Below are positions 1 through 5,501 of a DNA stretch of 6,733 nucleotides, piece after piece (the first letter of the stretch is position 1; every line of letters begins with the position of its first letter). The translations under genes and the position numbers were made by a program. Under the pieces are notes generated by a model. The model was not told where the DNA came from and made no database searches. It saw only the letters and a program-made list of their open reading frames with translations. Source of the stretch: Bacteroidales bacterium UBA1266 (lineage in GTDB: Bacteria > Bacteroidota > Bacteroidia > Bacteroidales > WCHB1-69); assembly GCA_002308135.1 (NCBI GenBank), contig DBVK01000089.1:1-6733 (forward strand). The letters run 5' to 3'.

Positions 1-394
1 CCAGCCGCTGCAAAATCACCTTGAAGGTGCGTCCGCCGTCGTGTGACACCAGCTGCCGGACATTCTCCAGCAGGAGCGCTCTGGGATGACGGTATTGCAG
101 TATGCGTTCAATCTCAAAAAACAGGGTGCCGCGTGTGTCGGCGAAGCCCTGCCTTTTGCCCATGATGCTGAACGCCTGGCAAGGGAATCCGCCAAGCAGC
201 ACATCATGGGCGGGAATGCTTTCACTGGGGATTTGGGTGATGTCTCCAGCCGGTGTTTCCCCGAAGTTCGCGGCGTAGGTCTTGGCGGCGGCTTTGTCCC
301 ATTCCGACGAGAATACGCAGCGGTAGCCCATTTCGTCAAAGGGGATGCGGATGCCGCCTATGCCGGCGAATAAATCAATAAACGTTTTTTGCAT
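1..394 (-). CDS. DNA cytosine-5 methyltransferase, N-terminal part (runs off the window)
   Basis: Transfers a methyl group from S-adenosylmethionine to C5 of cytosine in a specific DNA site. The visible 131 residues carry the family's N-terminal motifs in order: motif I DLFAGIGG (7-14) for SAM binding, an acidic motif II residue in SSEWD (E31), motif III around D51, motif IV GGFPCQAFS (68-76) with the catalytic Cys72, and motif VI LLLENV (107-112). The reading frame is open to the window edge, so motifs VIII-X and the target-recognition domain lie outside and specificity cannot be read. The ATG at 394 is chosen because motif I starts six residues later, as usual, and AAGGA lies seven bases upstream. 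It follows a small membrane protein gene by 10 bases and is probably co-transcribed with it. No restriction enzyme is visible here, so orphan versus restriction-modification status is open. Confidence 0.95.
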   Translation of the reverse strand, partial: MQKTFIDLFAGIGGIRIPFDEMGYRCVFSSEWDKAAAKTYAANFGETPAGDITQIPSESIPAHDVLLGGFPCQAFSIMGKRQGFADTRGTLFFEIERILQYRHPRALLLENVRQLVSHDGGRTFKVILQRL

Positions 395-401
395 GCGTTT
401 T

Positions 402-406
402 TCCTT
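402..406 (-). promoter_or_regulatory. Shine-Dalgarno AAGGA of the methyltransferase gene, overlapping the upstream stop codon
   Basis: Read on the minus strand, TAAGGA holds both the TAA stop of the upstream membrane protein gene (405-407) and an AAGGA ribosome-binding sequence seven bases before the ATG at 394. Most other starts in this window lack a clear Shine-Dalgarno, so this one stands out and supports both the start choice and translational coupling of the pair. Confidence 0.6.
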
Positions 407-716
407 AGGCATGGGAAGCCGTTTGTTCTGTGGACGATTGCATGAGCTCGCGGCGGTTGCGTCCGATGTAGCGGAAATACAGCGCCAGGTCGGTGGCGAC
501 CAGCGAGGCGTTGAACACGTACAGCCAAATCACAATGTCATTGCTGTAGCGTGCCTTATGTATGATTCCGAAGAGATAGCCCAGGATAACCAGGGACATG
601 AACAGCGGGCTTTTTCCGATTACCACCTTTGTTTTCAATGATTTGGCGATGGAAACGGGCCAGCTGACCGCAAAGCAGAGCAGAAAAAGAACTTCCCAAA
701 TGCTGAAGTTTGTCAT
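405..716 (-). CDS. Small PQ-loop / SemiSWEET-like integral membrane protein
   Basis: A 103-residue protein with three likely membrane helices (about 6-24, 38-54 and 61-82) and a charged tail. The loop after helix 1 has SWPVSIAKSLKTK (18-30) followed by GKSPLF (34-39), which resembles the Pro-containing PQ-loop signature of MtN3/SWEET and related half-transporters; a single three-helix unit of about 90-100 residues is the usual size of bacterial SemiSWEETs, which work as dimers. Substrate is unknown and transport is inferred from family resemblance only. The ATG at 716 is preferred because it starts just ahead of helix 1 and lies about 60 bases from a good promoter. The gene precedes the cytosine methyltransferase by 10 bases, an odd pairing with no obvious functional link. 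A non-transporting PQ-loop-like protein is the main alternative. Confidence 0.85.
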   Translation of the reverse strand: MTNFSIWEVLFLLCFAVSWPVSIAKSLKTKVVIGKSPLFMSLVILGYLFGIIHKARYSNDIVIWLYVFNASLVATDLALYFRYIGRNRRELMQSSTEQTASHA

Positions 717-758
717 AGTGCTTTTGTTTAGAGAGCGTTGTCTTTATAGTAAGTGTTA

Positions 759-776
759 CGGACCGACTGCCGTCCG
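759..776 (-). promoter_or_regulatory. Short hairpin in the leader of the PQ-loop gene
   Basis: The five-base arms CGGAC and GTCCG pair perfectly around an eight-base loop, just downstream of the predicted promoter and about 43 bases before the ATG at 716. It may stabilise the 5' end of the mRNA or may be chance. No ligand-binding fold is recognisable. Confidence 0.25.
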
Positions 777-782
777 GAAATG

Positions 783-790
783 CAAAGATA
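783..790 (-). promoter_or_regulatory. Bacteroidota -7 promoter element TATCTTTG for the PQ-loop/methyltransferase unit
   Basis: On the minus strand TATCTTTG is an exact match to the Bacteroidota primary sigma factor -7 consensus TAnnTTTG. Transcription would start around 775-780 and give a leader of about 60 bases before the ATG at 716. A clear TTTG at the -33 position is not present at the expected spacing, so strength is uncertain. It faces away from the second promoter in this intergenic region. Confidence 0.6.
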
Positions 791-874
791 GCCAAAATAG
801 CCGATAGGGAAGCCGGAAGTCCGCTAAGAAAAAGAAAAGGGGATGTTTTTTTCTGAACAGAACGGGAAAAGTTG

Positions 875-882
875 TACTTTTG
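875..882 (+). promoter_or_regulatory. Bacteroidota -7 promoter element TACTTTTG for the outer-membrane protein gene
   Basis: TACTTTTG matches TAnnTTTG exactly and lies about 64 bases before the ATG at 946, placing the start of transcription near 887-890. A T-rich stretch ending in TTCTG (851-855), 19 bases upstream, could serve as a weak -33 element. The stretch 791-870 between the two divergent -7 elements is A/G-rich, with no gene or obvious operator. Confidence 0.6.
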
Positions 883-897
883 CGGTTGCATTCCAAG

Positions 898-936
898 CCC
901 GATTGAGCGGGTAAGGGGTCAGAAACCCAAAAAAAA
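898..936 (+). promoter_or_regulatory. Structured leader: two small hairpins followed by an A8 tract
   Basis: Two adjacent perfect four-base-pair hairpins sit in the predicted leader: CCCG/CGGG around ATTGAG (898-911) and GGGT/ACCC around CAGAA (916-928). They are followed directly by eight A residues (929-936) at -17 to -10 from the ATG. Bacteroidota genes often use A-rich upstream sequence for ribosome recruitment in place of a Shine-Dalgarno, and none is visible before this ATG. The hairpins may expose the A tract or protect the 5' end. No known riboswitch class is recognised. Confidence 0.35.
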
Positions 937-945
937 GATCCGGCT

Positions 946-1578
946 ATGAAAATGATGCGTATCGCAATGTTTGTCGTCCTTGCCGTAATGATGATGCCTT
1001 TCAGGTCATGGGGACAGGACACGGAAGTCCGCAGGGACATGCCTGCCGATAATGGCGGAGGTGAGCCAAAGAATGAAATTTCCGCGAGTGTGGGCATCCC
1101 CTCGGGATTTGGCACGGTGTTCGATTTGTTCAAGGTGATTATAGAAGGGACGGTCAATGCGATAGGCGGTCATCAGAATACCGAAACGAACTTCATCGGA
1201 ACCTATGGGCTGGACTATCACTATCAGGTGAACTCCTGGTTCCGTCCGGGGCTGAAACTCGTGTACGAAGGCTTGTCCACCAAGGTGACGGATACAAATA
1301 ACCTGCTGGTGAAACAATATTATACCACTACGCTTTCCATTATGCCGGGCGTGCAGTTCTCCTACCTCAACCGCAAACATGTGAAACTGTATTCGGCTGT
1401 TGAGCTGGGGGTTACCTTTCTGTTTGATAACAACAAACCGGCCTATTCCACGACGCTGTTTGCCGTCAATGTGACGCCTTTCGGCCTGCGTGCCGGTAAC
1501 GAAAAGATTTTCGGCATGATGGAGACCAATCTCGGCATGGATGCGCTGATCAAGGCTGGCGTAGGTGTCCGGTTTTAA
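946..1578 (+). CDS. Predicted outer-membrane beta-barrel protein, exported
   Basis: A 210-residue protein with an N-terminal signal peptide: basic start, hydrophobic core (about 6-19) and likely cleavage after SWG before Gln24, as often seen in Bacteroidota secreted proteins. After a polar linker (25-42) the mature part has alternating amphipathic stretches typical of membrane beta strands, such as the segments at about 83-107, 125-141 and 145-161, and it ends in GVGVRF with the C-terminal Phe typical of barrel proteins recognised by the BAM machinery. The length suggests about eight strands. Specific function is unknown; a small structural or adhesion-type porin-like protein is possible. The ATG at 946 is used because it gives a complete signal peptide; ATGs at 952 and 955 would also leave one. 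It is transcribed alone, convergent with the unit ending at 1642. Confidence 0.85.
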   Translation: MKMMRIAMFVVLAVMMMPFRSWGQDTEVRRDMPADNGGGEPKNEISASVGIPSGFGTVFDLFKVIIEGTVNAIGGHQNTETNFIGTYGLDYHYQVNSWFRPGLKLVYEGLSTKVTDTNNLLVKQYYTTTLSIMPGVQFSYLNRKHVKLYSAVELGVTFLFDNNKPAYSTTLFAVNVTPFGLRAGNEKIFGMMETNLGMDALIKAGVGVRF

Positions 1579-1581
1579 GCC

Positions 1582-1641
1582 TTACAAATCCTTGCTGTTC
1601 TTGAATATGATGCGTGCAGGCGCGGGAATGCGCTTGTCTCA
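1582..1641 (-). other. In-frame protein-like tail behind tandem TGA stops
   Basis: Directly after the TGA at 1642-1644 of the Cys-rich gene comes a second TGA (1639-1641), then in the same frame 18 sense codons ending at TAA (1582-1584). The translated text DKRIPAPARIIFKNSKDL looks like a genuine basic C-terminus, and roughly 70 percent of its codons end in G or C, unlike typical AT-rich Bacteroidota spacers. It may be the old end of this or another gene left after a deletion or mutation, or chance. It has no start codon of its own in this frame. It fills most of the 63 bases between the two convergent genes. Confidence 0.35.
1618..1635. terminator. Weak hairpin between convergent genes
   Basis: AGGCGC and GCGCTT can pair (six pairs, one G-T) around GGGAAT. 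It lies between the convergent stop codons, but no run of T follows on either strand, so intrinsic termination is doubtful. It overlaps the protein-like tail and may simply reflect that sequence. Confidence 0.15.
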
Positions 1642-2769
1642 TCAGCGGGTGCATACGTAGGCGGAGGTCCAGGAGGGGATCTCTTCCACGGAAGCGTAAG
1701 CGGTGAAGCGGTTTTCAAGGAAACGTTTCTTGTCCGCGTAAGCGGCGGCTTCGTCGCATCCTTCCCAAGCGTAGGCGGAGGTCAGGAGGACTTCGGTGGC
1801 TTGGAGTTGTCCGCACCAATACCGCCCAATGGCCTGGAAGTCCGCTTTTCGTTTCCCATAGAGCAGTTCGGCTATGGTTTTCCCGAATTGTAGCGTGAAA
1901 TGGTCGCTGCGGAGCTCCAAGGCGAAATAACAGTGCGCATTCCATGCGGCTGCGCCCTCCATGCGGATAGCGGCCGCGAAATCGGGATGTTTTTTCCGGT
2001 CAAAATGAGGTCGTAGGCGGCAGCTGCGTTCTGCCGAAGGGCTGTTTTTGTCGTAAGCGGTATAAGGGCAGCTGTTGATGCGGCAGAGCGGCATGCAGCT
2101 GAAAACGGCATCCCGTGTCAGTTGTTCCGCAAGGGCAAGCAGTTCCGTTGTCTCGAGCGGAGCGGGCAGCTTCCCGGTAAGGCGGAGCGGACCGCTGTCC
2201 ATGTCGAAAAACGCTTGCTTCCAATAGGCGGGTTTCCCGCTGTCCCGGAAATCTTCAGCGGCTTCCCCCAAGCAATGCTGCAGGTGGAGGCAGCTGCGCT
2301 TGAAGGAATTCTCCTTTTGGGTGATTTTCGCTTGCAGCTGGTACAGGCGCTTCCTTTGCCATTCGTTTTGGAAACGGTAATCCTCCACTGTCCAGAAGGA
2401 AGGGAGGAACAAGGCTTCGGTGCATAGGAACGGCCGCAGCAGGGTGCAGAGGAAACGGTTGATGCTGATACGGAAGGGCTCGGAATCGCACCATGTTTTG
2501 AAAGGGCAGGGGAAGTCGCATTGGATAAGGTGGCGGCTGAGACGGATGCGTATGCCGCACCATTCCAGCAGCGTATCCCCTTCGGCATTGCGTCTGCTAT
2601 AGCCGAGCTGCGTTTCCGCCTCCGCTGGAAAAATGGGGAAGCCCATGCGAAAGCAAGGGTCTTCTGCAAATTGCCGCCACTGCAGCAGCCGGACTTCCTT
2701 CAAGGTTTTCGCAATGTCCCTCTCCGCCAGGCCGAAATCGGCAAGAACCACCAGATGCGCTTGTCCCAT
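1642..2769 (-). CDS. Unrecognised Cys-rich 375-residue protein, last gene of the unit
   Basis: The family is not recognised. The protein has no signal peptide and no convincing membrane helix, so it is probably cytoplasmic or peripheral. It has 17 cysteines (39, 71, 84, 88, 94, 108, 116, 160, 166, 225, 229, 234, 250, 280, 319, 338, 373), including two triads, C84-x3-C88-x5-C94 and C225-x3-C229-x4-C234, which could bind metal but match no motif I can name. Residues 135-170 are charged and probably helical. The C-terminal 45 residues hold four xAY motifs (Tyr 333, 344, 358, 371) spaced 11, 14 and 13 residues. The ATG at 2769 lies one base after the ABC gene's stop (TAA-C-ATG), which fixes the start and implies translational coupling; a weak GGA precedes it. 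The amino-acid make-up, with many Trp, Phe and charged residues, supports a real gene over the Ser/Pro/Arg-rich alternative frames. It ends in two adjacent TGA codons. Confidence 0.75.
   Translation of the reverse strand: MGQAHLVVLADFGLAERDIAKTLKEVRLLQWRQFAEDPCFRMGFPIFPAEAETQLGYSRRNAEGDTLLEWCGIRIRLSRHLIQCDFPCPFKTWCDSEPFRISINRFLCTLLRPFLCTEALFLPSFWTVEDYRFQNEWQRKRLYQLQAKITQKENSFKRSCLHLQHCLGEAAEDFRDSGKPAYWKQAFFDMDSGPLRLTGKLPAPLETTELLALAEQLTRDAVFSCMPLCRINSCPYTAYDKNSPSAERSCRLRPHFDRKKHPDFAAAIRMEGAAAWNAHCYFALELRSDHFTLQFGKTIAELLYGKRKADFQAIGRYWCGQLQATEVLLTSAYAWEGCDEAAAYADKKRFLENRFTAYASVEEIPSWTSAYVCTR
1656..1778 (-). repeat. Four in-phase copies of CGTA(A/G)GCGG encoding spaced xAY motifs
   Basis: On the plus strand CGTAGGCGG occurs at 1656-1664 and 1770-1778 and CGTAAGCGG at 1695-1703 and 1737-1745. 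Spacings of 39, 42 and 33 bases are all multiples of three, so each copy encodes an Ala-Tyr pair at the C-terminus of the Cys-rich protein. The two outer copies extend to a near-identical 20-base stretch (1656-1676 and 1770-1789) that differs by one inserted base. Confidence 0.5.
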
Positions 2770-2770
2770 G

Positions 2771-4588
2771 TTATTCCAAGGCTTGCAGTTGAAGCATGCG
2801 GTAATATTCCCCCTGTTGTTGCATCAGGCTTTGGTGGGTGCCTTTTTCAACAATGCGCCCCTTTTCCAGCACCACGATTTCGTCGGCTTCAAAAAGGGTG
2901 GAAAGCCGGTGGGCGATGGTCAGGGTGGTTTTCCCCTGCATCAGCCGCTGTATGGCTTCTTGCAGCTGTTTCTCCGATTCTGTGTCCAGAGCGGAGGTGG
3001 CTTCGTCCAGAATCAGTACGGGCGCGTTTTTCAGAAACGCTCTGGCGATGCTGATGCGCTGCCGCTGCCCGCCGGAAAGCTTGAGTCCCCGGTCTCCGAC
3101 TTCGGTCTGCATGCCGTCTTTCAGGCTGCGTATGAATCCGGCGATTTGCGCGGCTTCGGCGGTGGCCCACACTTCCGCTTCGCTGGTATGGGGCTTGCCG
3201 AAGGCGATGTTGTTGAAAATGGTGTCGTTGAACAGTATGCTCTCTTGGGAGACGATGCTGAACAGCCGACGCAGCCCGTCCAGCGGAAGATCGCGCAGGT
3301 CGGTCCCGTCAATGGTGATGCGCCCCGAACGGAGGTCGTAAAAACGGGGGAGCAGGTCGGCAATGGTGGTTTTTCCGGAACCGGAGCTGCCGCACAAACC
3401 GATGTGCTTCCCTTTGGGAAGGTTTAGCGAAAGCTGGTGCAGCACCGTTTTACCCTCATAGGAGAAGTCTGCTTCCTCTATGCGGATTTCCCGCTCGAAA
3501 CGGGGGATTTCCGCGTCTTCACCGTCTCCGGAAATTTCCGTTGGCTGTTGCAGCAGTTCCTCAATGCGCTGCATGGAGGCGAAGCCTTTTTTGAAATTGG
3601 CGGAAGCGTCCGCGATGGTTTTGATGGGGTTGATGAGTTGGGTGAACAGCACCAGGTAGGTGATGAACACCTCGGCCTGGAAGCTGCTGTTGCTGGACAC
3701 AAGAAAGCTCCCGGCAATCAGGAGGATGACCACCATGCACATGCCGATGAAATCGCTCAGTGGGGAGGAAAGGTCCTTGAGGCGGTTGATGCGGATGAGC
3801 AGGCGGGTGTAGCGCGCGTTTTCTTCGCGGAAATGTCCGGACTGCAGGGGGATGTTGTTGAAAGCCTTGATGATGCGCAATCCGTAGATGCTTTCTTCCG
3901 TCAGGGAAAGCATCTGGCCTTCGGCCTGCTTGGCCGTAATGGAATGGCGTTTCAGCCGCCGCTGCACCTGGCTGATCAGCAGCGCTGCCAGGGGAAGGCT
4001 CAGCAGCACAAAGAGGGTGAATTTCCAATTGATGAACAGCAGCATGGCAAAGAAGAGCAACAGGGTCAGCGTTTCCTTGAACAGCTGCTGCACGTATTGC
4101 AGGATGGAAGTGTCAATTTCCTGTATGTCATTGATGGCGCGGGACATCACATCCCCTTTCCGGGCTTGGGCATAGAAGGAGAGGGGGGATGTCAGGAAAA
4201 AGCGGAAGCACCTGTCCCGCAAGTCTTTCAGTATGCGTGTGCGCATGGGAACCGCACACAGCATGGAAAGGTAGGTGAAGAGGTTTTTCAGCAGAAACAG
4301 CCCGAAGATAATGGCGATGGTGATGGCCAACGCAGCGGAGGCCCCTTTGTGCTGCACGATATTTCCGAGCAGGTATTGCATTTCCCCCAGTAAGGCGTCG
4401 GAGCTGTAACTCCATGCCGGCGCTTCCGTCACCCTGCTTTCCGGATTGAAAATCAGGGAAAGGAAAGGAGCCAGCATGGTAATGGAGAAAATGGAGAAGA
4501 AGACGGCAAACACATTCAATACCAAAATGCCGGAAATTCTTCCTTTATAGGGTTTCAGCAAAGCGGCGATTTTCCGGTAGTCGTTCAT
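2771..4588 (-). CDS. MsbA-like ABC exporter half-transporter (membrane domain fused to ATPase)
   Basis: A 605-residue type IV ABC half-transporter that should work as a dimer in the inner membrane. The N-terminal half has six helices (about 18-46, 84-110, 173-187, 190-206, 281-298, 306-322). The ATPase half has Walker A GSSGSGKTT (400-408, Lys406), Q-loop Gln448, signature LSGGQ (504-508), Walker B VLILDE (524-529, catalytic Glu529), D-loop SALD (532-535) and switch His560. All catalytic residues are present. Lipid A core or another amphipathic lipid-linked molecule is a likely cargo by analogy with MsbA, but drug, peptide or glycolipid export cannot be excluded. An alternative ATG at 4600 adds four residues and overlaps the lipoprotein gene by 11 bases; 4588 is preferred because it follows that gene's stop as TGA-C-ATG, mirroring the next junction. 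It is followed one base later by the Cys-rich unknown gene. Confidence 0.93.
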   Translation of the reverse strand: MNDYRKIAALLKPYKGRISGILVLNVFAVFFSIFSITMLAPFLSLIFNPESRVTEAPAWSYSSDALLGEMQYLLGNIVQHKGASAALAITIAIIFGLFLLKNLFTYLSMLCAVPMRTRILKDLRDRCFRFFLTSPLSFYAQARKGDVMSRAINDIQEIDTSILQYVQQLFKETLTLLLFFAMLLFINWKFTLFVLLSLPLAALLISQVQRRLKRHSITAKQAEGQMLSLTEESIYGLRIIKAFNNIPLQSGHFREENARYTRLLIRINRLKDLSSPLSDFIGMCMVVILLIAGSFLVSSNSSFQAEVFITYLVLFTQLINPIKTIADASANFKKGFASMQRIEELLQQPTEISGDGEDAEIPRFEREIRIEEADFSYEGKTVLHQLSLNLPKGKHIGLCGSSGSGKTTIADLLPRFYDLRSGRITIDGTDLRDLPLDGLRRLFSIVSQESILFNDTIFNNIAFGKPHTSEAEVWATAEAAQIAGFIRSLKDGMQTEVGDRGLKLSGGQRQRISIARAFLKNAPVLILDEATSALDTESEKQLQEAIQRLMQGKTTLTIAHRLSTLFEADEIVVLEKGRIVEKGTHQSLMQQQGEYYRMLQLQALE

Positions 4589-4589
4589 G

Positions 4590-5501
4590 TCAGAATGCAT
4601 TGGGGGTGAAATAGGCGCCGTCGAAACCGTAGGTGTTGTCCGTCGTGTCGCTGTGCGCTGTTTTCCCGTTCACATAAAACAGGTGCAGCTGCTTTGTCCG
4701 GGGGGCATAGCTCTTCCGGAAAATATCGTTTTCCGTATAGTGCTGCAGCAGGCAGTTTGCCTGACGCCCAAAGAGCGGATAGGAAAAGTCGAAATGCCCG
4801 TTCCGCAGGCAAATGCATCCGAAACCCTGGTAAAGGTGACCGCTGCCTTGGGAACCGGAAAAAGCCATGAGATACAGTGCTGCAGAATCCGTATACTGCA
4901 CGTCATGGATCTTCTCCATACAGGCCGTGTGGAAATAGAGTTCGTTGGCATTGTCGATTTCCTCGTTGAAGGAGACTTCCAGGCTGTCATCCGCTCTGCG
5001 GTACTGGAATACGTTGATATAGCTTTGATGCCCTGGGGCGATGTTCTCGTCCCAGGCGTAAACCTTCAGTCTGCCGTCTTGGGAGGCCAAGGTGCGCAGC
5101 ATGGGGTGGCGCAGTCCGTATTTCAGGCTTTTCGGGTCTTCCAGCAGGTGTTTCAGGTAATGTATGGCCAGGTAGTTGAGGGAGTCCACCTCTTCGTAGC
5201 GTATGCCCTCCCCTTGGGTCGTCTGCTGTTTCAATTGCTGCAACAGGCTGTAGAATTTGTCCCTCCGGGCGGAAAAGCTTTGCTCCGGAAGCTGGTAGGT
5301 GCGAATGGATTCCCTCACTTTCAGCGGATTGTTCCCTGTTTTGCTGACCACGTCTATGCCGCTTCCGCTGTCGGATTTGATGATGGAATAGGTGGTGATG
5401 GGGTCTTCTATGGCGAACTCGTCCCGCACCTCCGGTTTGTGTTGGCAGGAGACGCTTGCCCATAGCAGGGCGGAAAGCAGGATAAAGGGATTTTTACGCA
5501 T
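4590..5501 (-). CDS. Predicted lipoprotein of unknown function
   Basis: A 303-residue protein with a lipoprotein-type signal: basic MRKN, hydrophobic core (5-15) and a relaxed lipobox SVSC with acceptor Cys19. Mature residues just after the Cys (QHKPEVRDE) are charged, which in Bacteroidota can favour export to the outer membrane or surface. No named domain is recognised. A segment DGRLKVYAWDE (142-152) followed by YINVFQYR (161-168) looks like beta-strand blades, and the C-terminal half is rich in aromatic and small residues as in a beta-rich periplasmic or surface fold. The start at 5501 is chosen over 5531 because it puts the signal peptide at the N-terminus; it overlaps the permease stop by eight bases (ATGCGTAA) behind an A7 run. 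It ends one base before the ABC gene. The position between a sugar permease and a lipid-type exporter suggests an envelope role; no catalytic motif is seen. Confidence 0.85.
   Translation of the reverse strand: MRKNPFILLSALLWASVSCQHKPEVRDEFAIEDPITTYSIIKSDSGSGIDVVSKTGNNPLKVRESIRTYQLPEQSFSARRDKFYSLLQQLKQQTTQGEGIRYEEVDSLNYLAIHYLKHLLEDPKSLKYGLRHPMLRTLASQDGRLKVYAWDENIAPGHQSYINVFQYRRADDSLEVSFNEEIDNANELYFHTACMEKIHDVQYTDSAALYLMAFSGSQGSGHLYQGFGCICLRNGHFDFSYPLFGRQANCLLQHYTENDIFRKSYAPRTKQLHLFYVNGKTAHSDTTDNTYGFDGAYFTPNAF

Noticed and set aside
86..641. Plus-strand open frames opposite the methyltransferase and PQ-loop genes
   Set aside because: The minus strand carries the methyltransferase motifs and a three-helix membrane protein; the plus-strand frames show no family features and overlap them fully.
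2118..2669. A 183-codon alternative minus-strand frame inside the Cys-rich gene
   Set aside because: Its Ser/Pro/Arg/Ala-rich composition is typical of a shifted frame, while the 375-codon frame is continuous, starts one base after the ABC stop and has normal protein composition.
2633..4393. Two long plus-strand open frames (2633-3427 and 3437-4393) opposite the ABC transporter
   Set aside because: Both are in antisense codon register with the transporter, whose ATPase motifs are intact; the plus-strand products are Gly/Gln/Val-rich shadow text.
4587..5465. Long plus-strand open frame opposite the lipoprotein gene
   Set aside because: It is in exact codon register with the lipoprotein frame, where antisense stops arise only opposite TTA, CTA or TCA codons, which are rare here. 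The minus-strand product has a coherent lipoprotein signal.
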